From Pyropia haitanensis (Eukaryota; Rhodophyta; Bangiophyceae; Bangiales; Bangiaceae), in the NCBI GenBank assembly GCA_008729055.1, contig SDUX01000081.1:30688-94687 (forward strand): 64,000 bases of DNA. Reading direction: 5' to 3'. Below the pieces are notes generated by a model. It saw only the letters and a program-made list of their open reading frames with translations, was not told the DNA's origin and did no database searches. Both the position numbers and the translations under genes were made by a program. Positions 24,801-37,440 of this stretch are shown here, in pieces. Within the stretch, counting starts at the first letter, position 1; every line of letters starts with the position of its first letter.

Positions 24801-27800
24801 TCACGTAATTTTCTTTGCAGTTATGGAAACTTCTTGCCCCCAATTGGCCATTTGTGTCCCAATTTGGCCCCCTTTTTGCCCCCTTTTTGCCCACTTCTTA
24901 CCCACTTCCTACCCACTTTTGCCCACTTTTGCCCACTTTTGCCCACTTTTGCGTCTACAGCGATGCTGCACACCATCCGGCGGCCGAATTGGCGCGCATA
25001 CTTCGTTCCAGCCATAGATCCACCCGCTCGATGTCCGAGGTTCCACCCGCACGGTCGTGCATGCGGTGGTGGCCGCTTCTCACCCACTTTTGCCCACTGT
25101 TGCCCACTTTTGCCCACTTTCGCGTGTACAGCAATGCAGCACGCGCTCCGGCGGCCGAATTGGCTCGCATCCTTTATTCCAGCCATACATCCGCCCGCTC
25201 GACGTCCGAGGTTCCACCCGCACCGTCGTGCATGGGGTGGTTGGCCGACCCGTTTGTTGGCGCGTCCGTTGGATGCAACGAGTGTTTTGTGGAGCGCCGG
25301 TTTCCACGTGTCAATTTTGTGGAATGGTTTTTGCCACGTGGGGGTCCCCACAGCCAGGCGTGACGGTCGGCGACAAAAGTTCCGCCCTCACACCGTCCAC
25401 GCCAGTGTGACGGGCGGAACGCGCAGTGGACAGTTTGGGTGGCGGGGCGCACTTTGTGGCCACTGTTGGACGACTTTCTGGCGACTTTCACGTGAATTTT
25501 CTTTGCAGTTATGGAAACTTCTTGCCCCCAATTGGCCATTTGTGTCCCAATTTGGCCCCCTTTTTGCCCCTTTTTGCCCACTTCTTACCCACTTCCTACC
25601 CACTTTTGCCCACTTTTGCCCACTTTTGCCCACTTTTGTGTCTACAGCGATGCTGCACACCATCCGGCGGCCGAATTGGCGCGCATACTTCGTTCCAGCC
25701 ATAGATCCACCCGCTCGATGTCCGAGGTTCCACCCGCACGGTCGTGCATGCGGTGGTGGCCGCTTCTCACCCACTTTTGCCCACTGTTGCCCACTTTTGC
25801 CCACTTTCGCGTGTACAGCAATGCAGCACGCGCTCCGGCGGCCGAATTGGCTCGCATCCTTTATTCCAGCCATACATCCGCCCGCTCGACGTCCGAGGTT
25901 CCACCCGCACCGTCGTGCATGGGGTGGTTGGCCGACCCGTTTGTTGGCGCGTCCGTTGGATGCAACGAGTGTTTTGTGGAGCGCCGGTTTCCACGTGTCA
26001 ATTTTGTGGAATGGTTTTTGCCACGTGGGGTCCCCACAGCCAGGCGTGACGGTCGGCGACAAAAGTTCCGCCCTCACACCGTCCACGCCAGTGTGACGGG
26101 CGGAACGCGCAGTGGACAGTTTGGGTGGCGGGGCGCACTTTGTGGCCACTGTTGGACGACTTTCTGGCGACTTTCACGTGAATTTTCTTTGCAGTTATGG
26201 AAACTTCTTGCCCCCAATTGGCCATTTGTGTCCCAATTTGGCCCCCTTTTTGCCCCTTTTTGCCCACTTCTTACCCACTTCCTACCCACTTTTGCCCACT
26301 TTTGCCCACTTTTGCCCACTTTTGCGTCTACAGCGATGCTGCACACCATCCGGCGGCCGAATTGGCGCGCATACTTCGTTCCAGCCATAGATCCACCCGC
26401 TCGATGTCCGAGGTTCCACCCGCACGGTCGTGCATGCGGTGGTGGCCGCTTCTCACCCACTTTTGCCCACTGTTGCCCACTTTTGCCCACTTTCGCGTGT
26501 ACAGCAATGCAGCACGCGCTCCGGCGGCCGAATTGGCTCGCATCCTTTATTCCAGCCATACATCCGCCCGCTCGACGTCCGAGGTTCCACCCGCACCGTC
26601 GTGCATGGGGTGGTTGGCCGACCCGTTTGTTGGCGCGTCCGTTGGATGCAACGAGTGTTTTGTGGAGCGCCGGTTTCCACGTGTCAATTTTGTGGAATGG
26701 TTTTTGCCACGTGGGGGTCCCACAGCCAGGCGTGACGGTCGGCGACAAAAGTTCCGCCCTCACACCGTCCACGCCAGTGTGACGGGCGGAACGCGCAGTG
26801 GACAGTTTGGGTGGCGGGGCGCACTTTGTGGCCACTGTTGGACCACTTTCTGGCGACTTTCACGTCAATTTTCTTTGCAGTTATGGAAACTTCTTGCCCC
26901 CAATTGGCCATTTGTGTCCCAATTTGGCCCCCTTTTTGCCCACTTTTTGCCCACTTCTTACCCACTTCCTACCCACTTTTGCCCACTTTTGCCCACTTTT
27001 GCCCACTTTTGCGTCTACAGCGATGCTGCACACCATCCGGCGGCCGAATTGGCGCGCATACTTCGTTCCAGCCATAGATCCACCCGCTCGATGTCCGAGG
27101 TTCCACCCGCACGGTCGTGCATGCGGTGGTGGCCGCTTCTCACCCACTTTTGCCCACTGTTGCCCACTTTTGCCCACTTTCGCGTGTACAGCAATGCAGC
27201 ACGCGCTCCGGCGGCCGAATTGGCTCGCATCCTTTATTCCAGCCATACATCCGCCCGCTCGACGTCCGAGGTTCCACCCGCACCGTCGTGCATGGGGTGG
27301 TTGGCCGACCCGTTTGTTGGCGCGTCCGTTGGATGCAACGAGTGTTTTGTGGAGCGCCGGTTTCCACGTGTCAATTTTGTGGAATGGTTTTTGCCACGTG
27401 GGGGTCCCCACAGCCAGGCGTGACGGTCGGCGACAAAAGTTCCGCCCTCACACCGTCCACGCCAGTGTGACGGGCGGAACGCGCAGTGGACAGTTTGGGT
27501 GGCGGGGCGCACTTTGTGGCCACTGTTGGACGACTTTCTGGCGACTTTCACGTGAATTTTCTTTGCAGTTATGGAAACTTCTTGCCCCCAATTGGCCATT
27601 TGTGTCCCAATTTGGCCCCCTTTTTGCCCCCTTTTTGCCCACTTCTTACCCACTTCCTACCCACTTTTGCCCACTTTTGCCCACTTTTGCCCACTTTTGT
27701 GTCTACAGCGATGCTGCACACCATCCGGCGGCCGAATTGGCGCGCATACTTCGTTCCAGCCATAGATCCACCCGCTCGATGTCCGAGGTTCCACCCGCAC

Positions 27801-30800
27801 GGTCGTGCATGCGGTGGTAGGCCGCTTCTCACCCACTTTTGCCCACTGTTGCCCACTTTTGCCCACTTTCGCGTGTACAGCAATGCAGCACGCGCTCCGG
27901 CGGCCGAATTGGCTCGCATCCTTTATTCCAGCCATACATCCGCCCGCTCGACGTCCGAGGTTCCACCCGCACCGTCGTGCATGGGGTGGTTGGCCGACCC
28001 GTTTGTTGGCGCGTCCGTTGGATGCAACGAGTGTTTTGTGGAGCGCCGGTTTCCACGTGTCAATTTTGTGGAATGGTTTTTGCCACGTGGGGGTCCCCAC
28101 AGCCAGGCGTGACGGTCGGCGACAAAAGTTCCGCCCTCACACCGTCCACGCCAGTGTGACGGGCGGAACGCGCAGTGGACAGTTTGGGTGGCGGGGCGCA
28201 CTTTGTGGCCACTGTTGGACGACTTTCTGGCGACTTTCACGTGAATTTTCTTTGCAGTTATGGAAACTTCTTGCCCCCAATTGGCCATTTGTGTCCCAAT
28301 TTGGCCCCCTTTTTGCCCCTTTTTGCCCACTTCTTACCCACTTCCTACCCACTTTTGCCCACTTTTGCCCACTTTTGCCCACTTTTGGTCTACAGCGATG
28401 CTGCACACCATCCGGCGGCCGAATTGGCGCGCATACTTCGTTCCAGCCATAGATCCACCCGCTCGATGTCCGAGGTTCCACCCGCACGGTCGTGCATGCG
28501 GTGGTTGGCCGCTTCTCACCCACTTTTGCCCACTGTTGCCCACTTTTGCCCACTTTCGCGTGTACAGCAATGCAGCACGCGCTCCGGCGGCCGAATTGGC
28601 TCGCATCCTTTATTCCAGCCATACATCCGCCCGCTCGACGTCCGAGGTTCCACCCGCACCGTCGTGCATGGGGTGGTTGGCCGACCCGTTTGTTGGCGCG
28701 TCCGTTGGATGCAACGAGTGTTTTGTGGAGCGCCGGTTTCCACGTGTCAATTTTGTGGAATGGTTTTTGCCACGTGGGGGTCCCCACAGCCAGGCGTGAC
28801 GGTCGGCGACAAAAGTTCCGCCCTCACACCGTCCACGCCAGTGTGACGGGCGGAACGCGCAGTGGACAGTTTGGGTGGCGGGGCGCACTTTGTGGCCACT
28901 GTTGGACGACTTTCTGGCGACTTTCACGTGAATTTTCTTTGCAGTTATGGAAACTTCTTGCCCCCAATTGGCCATTTGTGTCCCAATTTGGCCCCCTTTT
29001 TGCCCCCTTTTTGCCCACTTCTTACCCACTTCCTACCCACTTTTGCCCACTTTTGCCCACTTTTGCCCACTTTTGGTCTACAGCGATGCTGCACACCATC
29101 CGGCGGCCGAATTGGCGCGCATACTTCGTTCCAGCCATAGATCCACCCGCTGATGTCCGAGGTTCCACCCGCACGGTCGTGCATGCGGTGGTAGGCCGCT
29201 TCTCACCCACTTTTGCCCACTGTTGCCCACTTTTGCCCACTTTCGCGTGTACAGCAATGCAGCACGCGCTCCGGCGGCCGAATTGGCTCGCATCCTTTAT
29301 TCCAGCCATACATCCGCCCGCTCGACGTCCGAGGTTCCACCCGCACCGTCGTGCATGGGGTGGTTGGCCGACCCGTTCGTTGGCGCGTCCGTTGGATGCA
29401 ACGAGTGTTTTGTGGAGCGCCGGTTTCCACGTGTCAATTTTGTGGAATGGTTTTTGCCACGTGGGGGTCCCCACAGCCAGGCGTGACGGTCGGCGACAAA
29501 AGTTCCGCCCTCACACCGTCCACGCCAGTGTGACGGGCGGAACGCGCAGTGGACAGTTTGGGTGGCGGGGCGCACTTTGTGGCCACTGTTGGACGACTTT
29601 CTGGCGACTTTCACGTGAATTTTCTTTGCAGTTATGGAAACTTCTTGCCCCCAATTGGCCATTTGTGTCCCAATTTGGCCCCCTTTTTGCCCCCTTTTTG
29701 CCCACTTCTTACCCACTTCCTACCCACTTTTGCCCACTTTTGCCCACTTTTGCCCACTTTTGGTCTACAGCGATGCTGCACACCATCCGGCGGCCGAATT
29801 GGCGCGCATACTTCGTTCCAGCCATAGATCCACCCGCTGATGTCCGAGGTTCCACCCGCACGGTCGTGCATGCGGTGGTGGCCGCTTCTCACCCACTTTT
29901 GCCCACTGTTGCCCACTTTTGCCCACTTTCGCGTGTACAGCAATGCAGCACGCGCTCCGGCGGCCGAATTGGCTCGCATCCTTTATTCCAGCCATACATC
30001 CGCCCGCTCGACGTCCGAGGTTCCACCCGCACCGTCGTGCATGGGGTGGTTGGCCGACCCGTTTGTTGGCGCGTCCGTTGGATGCAACGAGTGTTTTGTG
30101 GAGCGCCGGTTTCCACGTGTCAATTTTGTGGAATGGTTTTTGCCACGTGGGGGTCCCACAGCCAGGCGTGACGGTCGGCGACAAAAGTTCCGCCCTCACA
30201 CCGTCCACGCCAGTGTGACGGGCGGAACGCGCAGTGGACAGTTTGGGTGGCGGGGCGCACTTTGTGGCCACTGTTGGACGACTTTCTGGCGACTTTCACG
30301 TGAATTTTCTTTGCAGTTATGGAAACTTCTTGCCCCCAATTGCCATTTGTGTCCCAATTTGGCCCCCTTTTTGCCCCCTTTTTGCCCACTTCTTACCCAC
30401 TTCCTACCCACTTTTGCCCACTTTTGCCCACTTTTGCCCACTTTTGGTCTACAGCGATGCTGCACACCATCCGGCGGCCGAATTGGCGCGCATACTTCGT
30501 TCCAGCCATAGATCCACCCGCTTGATGTCCGAGGTTCCACCCGCACGGTCGTGCATGCGGTGGTTGGCCGCTTCTCACCCACTTTTGCCCACTGTTGCCC
30601 ACTTTTGCCCACTTTCGCGTGTACAGCAATGCAGCACGCGCTCCGGCGGCCGAATTGGCTCGCATCCTTTATTCCAGCCATACATCCGCCCGCTCGACGT
30701 CCGAGGTTCCACCCGCACCGTCGTGCATGGGGTGGTTGGCCGACCCGTTCGTTGGCGCGTCCGTTGGATGCAACGAGTGTTTTGTGGAGCGCCGGTTTCC

Positions 30801-31940
30801 ACGTGTCAATTTTGTGGAATGGTTTTTGCCACGTGGGGGTCCCCACAGCCAGGCGTGACGGTCGGCGACAAAAGTTCCGCCCTCACACCGTCCACGCCAG
30901 TGTGACGGGCGGAACGCGCAGTGGACAGTTTGGGTGGCGGGGCGCACTTTGTGGCCACTGTTGGACGACTTTCTGGCGACTTTCACGTGAATTTTCTTTG
31001 CAGTTATGGAAACTTCTTGCCCCCAATTGGCCATTTGTGTCCCAATTTGGCCCCCTTTTTGCCCCTTTTTGCCCACTTCTTACCCACTTCCTACCCACTT
31101 TTGCCCACTTTTGCCCACTTTTGCCCACTTTTGGTCTACAGCGATGCTGCACACCATCCGGCGGCCGAATTGGCGCGCATACTTCGTTCCAGCCATAGAT
31201 CCACCCGCTCGATGTCCGAGGTTCACCCGCACGGTCGTGCATGCGGTGGTAGGCCGCTTCTCACCCACTTTTGCCCACTGTTGCCCACTTTTGCCCACTT
31301 TCGCGTGTACAGCAATGCAGCACGCGCTCCGGCGGCCGAATTGGCTCGCATCCTTTATTCCAGCCATACATCCGCCCGCTCGACGTCCGAGGTTCCACCC
31401 GCACCGTCGTGCATGGGGTGGTTGGCCGACCCGTTCGTTGGCGCGTCCGTTGGATGCAACGAGTGTTTTGTGGAGCGCCGGTTTCCACGTGTCAATTTTG
31501 TGGAATGGTTTTTGCCACGTGGGGGTCCCACAGCCAGGGTGACGGTCGGCGACAAAAGTTCCGCCCTCACACCGTCCACGCCAGTGTGACGGGCGGAACG
31601 CGCAGTGGACAGTTTGGGTGGCGGGGCGCACTTTGTGGCCACTGTTGGACGACTTTCTGGCGACTTTCACGTGAATTTTCTTTGCAGTTATGGAAACTTC
31701 TTGCCCCCAATTGGCCATTTGTGTCCAATTTGGCCCCTTTTGCCCCTTTTGCCCACTTCTTCACTTCCTACCCACTTTGCCCACTTTGCCACTTTGCCCA
31801 CTTTTGCGTCTACAGCGATGCTGGCACACCATCGGCGGCCGAATTGGCGCGCATATTCGCCAGCCATAGATCCACCGCTGATGTCCGAGGTTCACCCAGG
31901 TCGTGGCATGCGGTGGTGGCCGTCAAGCCAATTTGCCCAT
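18620..31940 (-). repeat. Inverted block of about 20 satellite units
   Basis: All units here lie on the minus strand: CCATAGAT cores at 18829, 19515, 20202, 20889, 21573, 22261, 22950, 23637, 24325, 25012, 25699, 26385, 27072, 27760, 28447, 29135, 29822, 30506, 31193 and 31864, spacing mostly 684-689 bp. Type II markers dominate to about 24.7 kb and type I after that. Five successive units from 28385 to 31138 share a one-base loss (TTTGGTCTACAG). Its marker order is not a mirror image of the units before 18.6 kb, so this is not a simple fold-back copy of them. Confidence 0.92.
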
Positions 31941-31990
31941 TGCCAACTGGGCACAGCAATTGCAGATGCGGAAAGTCGCCAGAAAGTCGC
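31720..31990. repeat. Second inversion boundary, degraded
   Basis: Inverted sequence decays from about 31725 (GTGTCCAATTTGG, CACTTCTTCACTTCC, CCATCGGCGG) and is last recognisable near 31918. After a mixed stretch (31920-31970) forward region C resumes with GAAAGTCGCCAGAAAGTCGC near 31971. The single-base losses are of the same kind as at the first boundary. Confidence 0.8.
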
Positions 31991-34900
31991 CAACAGTGGC
32001 CACAAAGTGCGCCCCGCCACCCAAACTGTCCACTGCGCGTTCCGCCCGTCACACTGGCGTGGACGGTGTGAGGGCGGAACTTTTGTCGCCGACCGTCACG
32101 CCTGGCTGTGGGACCCCCACGTGGCAAAAACCATTCCACAAAATTGACACGTGGAAACCGGCGCTCCACAAAACACTCGTTGCATCCAACGGACGCGCCA
32201 ACGAACGGGTCGGCCAACCACCCCATGCACGACGGTGCGGGTGGAACCTCGGACGTCGAGCGGGCGGATGTATGGCTGGAATAAAGGATGCGAGCCAATT
32301 CGGCCGCCGGAGCGCGTGCTGCATTGCTGTACACGCAAAGTGGGCAAAAGTGGGCAACAGTGGGCAAAAGTGGGTGAGAAGCGGCCTACCACCGCATGCA
32401 CGACCGTGGGGTCGAACCTCGGACATCGAGCGGGTGGATCTATGGCTGGAACGAAGTATGCGCGCCAATTCGGCCGCCGGATGGTGTGCAGCATCGCTGT
32501 AGACGCAAAAGTGGGCAAAAGTGGGCAAAAGTGGGCAAAAGTGGGTAGGAAGTGGGTAAGAAGTGGGCAAAAAGTGGGCAAAAAGGGGGCCAAATTGGGA
32601 CACAAATGGCCAATTGGGGGCAAGAAGTTTCCATAACTGCAAAGAAAATTCACGTGAAAGTCGCCAGAAAGTCGTCCAACAGTGGCCACAAAGTGCGCCC
32701 CGCCACCCAAACTGTCCACTGCGCGTTCCGCCCGTCACACTGGCGTGGACGGTGTGAGGGCGGAACTTTTGTCGCCGACCGTCACGCCTGGCTGTGGGAC
32801 CCCCACGTGGCAAAAACCATTCCACAAAATTGACACGTGGAAACCGGCGCTCCACAAAACACTCGTTGCATCCAACGGACGCGCCAACAAACGGGTCGGC
32901 CAACCACCCCATGCACGACGGTGCGGGTGGAACCTCGGACGTCGAGCGGGCGGATGTATGGCTGGAATAAAGGATGCGAGCCAATTCGGCCGCCGGAGCG
33001 CGTGCTGCATTGCTGTACACGCGAAAGTGGGCAAAAGTGGGCAACAGTGGGCAAAAGTGGGTGAGAAGCGGCCAACCACCGCATGCACGACCGTGCGGGT
33101 GGAACCTCGGACATCAAGCGGGTGGATCTATGGCTGGAACGAAGTATGCGCGCCAATTCGGCCGCCGGATGGTGTGCAGCATCGCTGTAGACACAAAAGT
33201 GGGCAAAAGTGGGCAAAAGTGGGCAAAAGTGGGTAGGAAGTGGGTAAGAAGTGGGCAAAAAGGGGGCAAAAAGGGGGCCAAATTGGGACACAAATGGCCA
33301 ATTGGGGGCAAGAAGTTTCCATAACTGCAAAGAAAATTCACGTGAAAGTCGCCAGAAAGTCGTCCAACAGTGGCCACAAAGTGCGCCCCGCCACCCAAAC
33401 TGTCCACTGCGCGTTCCGCCCGTCACACTGGCGTGGACGGTGTGAGGGCGGAACTTTTGTCGCCGACCGTCACGCCTGGCTGTGGGACCCCCACGTGGCA
33501 AAAACCATTCCACAAAATTGACACGTGGAAACCGGCGCTCCACAAAACACTCGTTGCATCCAACGGACGCGCCAACGAACGGGTCGGCCAACCACCCCAT
33601 GCACGACGGTGCGGGTGGAACCTCGGACGTCGAGCGGGCGGATGTATGGCTGGAATAAAGGATGCGAGCCAATTCGGCCGCCGGAGCGCGTGCTGCATTG
33701 CTGTACACGCAAAGTGGGCAAAAGTGGGCAACAGTGGGCAAAAGTGGGTGAGAAGCGGCCAACCACCGCATGCACGACCGTGCGGGTGGAACCTCGGACA
33801 TCAGCGGGTGGATCTATGGCTGGAACGAAGGATGCGCGCCAATTCGGCCGCCGGATGGTGTGCAGCATCGCTGTAGACGCAAAAGTGGGCAAAAGTGGGC
33901 AAAAGTGGGCAAAAGTGGGTAGGAAGTGGGTAAGAAGTGGGCAAAAAGGGGCAAAAAGGGGGCCAAATTGGGACACAAATGGCCAATTGGGGGCAAGAAG
34001 TTTCCATAACTGCAAAGAAAATTCACGTGAAAGTCGCCAGAAAGTCGTCCAACAGTGGCCACAAAGTGCGCCCCGCCACCCAAACTGTCCACTGCGCGTT
34101 CCGCCCGTCACACTGGCGTGGACGGTGTGAGGGCGGAACTTTTGTCGCCGACCGTCACACCTGGCTGTGGGACCCCCACGTGGCAAAAACCATTCCACAA
34201 AATTGACACGTGGAAACCGGCGCTCCACAAAACACTCGTTGCATCCAACGGACGCGCCAACGAACGGGTCGGCCAACCACCCCATGCACGACGGTGCGGG
34301 TGGAACCTCGGACGTCGAGCGGGCGGATGTATGGCTGGAATAAAGGATGCGAGCCAATTCGGCCGCCGGAGCGCGTGCTGCATTGCTGTACACGCAAAAG
34401 TGGGCAAAAGTGGGCAACAGTGGGCAAAAGTGGGTGAGAAGCGGCCTACCACCGCATGCACGACCGTGGGGGTGAACCTCGGACATCGAGCGGGTGGATC
34501 TATGGCTGGAACGAAGGATGCGCGCCAATTCGGCCGCCGGATGGTGTGCAGCATCGCTGTAGACGCAAAAGTGGGCAAAAGTGGGCAAAAGTGGGCAAAA
34601 GTGGGTAGGAAGTGGGTAAGAAGTGGGCAAAAAGGGGCAAAAAGGGGGCCAAATTGGGACACAAATGGCCAATTGGGGGCAAGAAGTTTCCATAACTGCA
34701 AAGAAAATTCACGTGAAAGTCGCCAGAAAGTGGTCCAACAGTGGCCACAAAGTGCGCCCCGCCACCCAAACTGTCCACTGCGCGTTCCGCCCGTCACACT
34801 GGCGTGGACGGTGTGAGGGCGGAACTTTTGTCGCCGACCGTCACACCTGGCTGTGGGACCCCCACGTGGCAAAAACCATTCCACAAAATTGACACGTGGA

Positions 34901-37440
34901 AACCGGCGCTCCACAAAACACTCGTTGCATCCAACGGACGCGCCAACGAACGGGTCGGCCAACCACCCCATGCACGACGGTGCGGGTGGAACCTCGGACG
35001 TCGAGCGGGCGGATGTATGGCTGGAATAAAGGATGCGAGCAATTCGGCCGCCGGAGCGCGTGCTGCATTGCTGTACACGCGAAAGTGGGCAAAAGTGGGC
35101 AACAGTGGGCAAAAGTGGGTGAGAAGCGGCCAACCACCGCATGCACGACCGTGCGGGTGGAACCTCGGACATCAGCGGGTGGATCTATGGCTGGAACGAA
35201 GTATGCGCGCCAATTCGGCCGCCGGATGGTGTGCAGCATCGCTGTAGACGCAAAAGTGGGCAAAAGTGGGCAAAAGTGGGCAAAAGTGGGTAGGAAGTGG
35301 GTAAGAAGTGGGCAAAAAGGGGGCAAAAAGGGGGCCAAATTGGGACACAAATGGCCAATTGGGGGCAAGAAGTTTCCATAACTGCAAAGAAAATTCACGT
35401 GAAAGTCGCCAGAAAGTCGTCCAACAGTGGCCACAAAGTGCGCCCCGCCACCCAAACTGTCCACTGCGCGTTCCGCCCGTCACACTGGCGTGGACGGTGT
35501 GAGGGCGGAACTTTTGTCGCCGACCGTCACGCCTGGCTGTGGGGACCCCCACGTGGCAAAAACCATTCCACAAAATTGACACGTGGAAACCGGCGCTCCA
35601 CAAAACACTCGTTGCATCCAACGGACGCGCCAACAAACGGGTCGGCCAACCACCCCATGCACGACGGTGCGGGTGGAACCTCGGACGTCGAGCGGGCGGA
35701 TGTATGGCTGGAATAAAGGATGCGAGCCAATTCGGCCGCCGGAGCGCGTGCTGCATTGCTGTACACGCGAAAGTGGGCAAAAGTGGGCAACAGTGGGCAA
35801 AAGTGGGTGAGAAGCGGCCAACCACCGCATGCACGACCGTGCGGGTGGAACCTCGGACATCAGCGGGTGGATCTATGGCTGGAACGAAGTATGCGCGCCA
35901 ATTCGGCCGCCGGATGGTGTGCAGCATCGCTGTAGACACAAAAGTGGGCAAAAGTGGGCAAAAGTGGGCAAAAGTGGGTAGGAAGTGGGTAAGAAGTGGG
36001 CAAAAAGGGGGCAAAAAGGGGGCCAAATTGGGACACAAATGGCCAATTGGGGGCAAGAAGTTTCCATAACTGCAAAGAAAATTCACGTGAAAGTCGCCAG
36101 AAAGTCGTCCAACAGTGGCCACAAAGTGCGCCCCGCCACCCAAACTGTCCACTGCGCGTTCCGCCCGTCACACTGGCGTGGACGGTGTGAGGGCGGAACT
36201 TTTGTCGCCGACCGTCACGCCTGGCTGTGGGGACCCCCACGTGGCAAAAACCATTCCACAAAATTGACACGTGGAAACCGGCGCTCCACAAAACACTCGT
36301 TGCATCCAACGGACGCGCCAACAAACGGGTCGGCCAACCACCCCATGCACGACGGTGCGGGTGGAACTCGGACGTCGAGCGGGCGGATGTATGGCTGGAA
36401 TAAAGGATGCGAGCCAATTCGGCCGCCGGAGCGCGTGCTGCATTGCTGTACACGCGAAAGTGGGCAAAAGTGGGCAACAGTGGGCAAAAGTGGGTGAGAA
36501 GCGGCCAACCACCGCATGCACGACCGTGCGGGTGGAACCTCGGACATCAAGCGGGTGGATCTATGGCTGGAACGAAGTATGCGCGCCAATTCGGCCGCCG
36601 GATGGTGTGCAGCATCGCTGTAGACACAAAAGTGGGCAAAAGTGGGCAAAAGTGGGCAAAGTGGGTAGGAAGTGGGTAAGAAGTGGGCAAAAAGGGGCAA
36701 AAAGGGGGCCAAATTGGGACACAAATGGCCAATTGGGGGCAAGAAGTTTCCATAACTGCAAAGAAAATTCACGTAAAGTCGCCAGAAAGTCGTCCAACAG
36801 TGGCCACAAAGTGCGCCCCGCCACCCAAACTGTCCACTGCGCGTTCCGCCCGTCACACTGGCGTGGACGGTGTGAGGGCGGAACTTTTGTCGCCGACCGT
36901 CACGCCTGGCTGTGGGGACCCCCACGTGGCAAAAACCATTCCACAAAATTGACACGTGGAAACCGGCGCTCCACAAAACACTCGTTGCATCCAACGGACG
37001 CGCCAACAAACGGGTCGGCCAACCACCCCATGCACGACGGTGCGGGTGGAACCTCGGACGTCGAGCGGGCGGATGTATGGCTGGAATAAAGGATGCGAGC
37101 CAATTCGGCCGCCGGAGCGCGTGCTGCATTGCTGTACACGCGAAAGTGGGCAAAAGTGGGCAACAGTGGGCAAAAGTGGGTGAGAAGCGGCCAACCACCG
37201 CATGCACGACCGTGCGGGTGGAACCTCGGACATCAAGCGGGTGGATCTATGGCTGGAACGAAGGATGCGCGCCAATTCGGCCGCCGGATGGTGTGCAGCA
37301 TCGCTGTAGACACAAAAGTGGGCAAAAGTGGGCAAAAGTGGGCAAAAGTGGGTAGGAAGTGGGCAAGAAGTGGGCAAAAAGTGGGGCAAAAAGGGGGCCA
37401 AATTGGGACACAAATGGCCAATTGGGGGCAAGAAGTTTCC
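31976..37440 (+). repeat. Forward units of mixed subfamilies
   Basis: Cores at 32438, 33126, 33812, 34498, 35183, 35871, 36559 and 37245, spacing 685-688 bp. Type II markers are common to about 34.9 kb, with type I units between and after them. The variant CATCAGCGGG occurs near 33803, 35173 and 35862. Confidence 0.92.
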
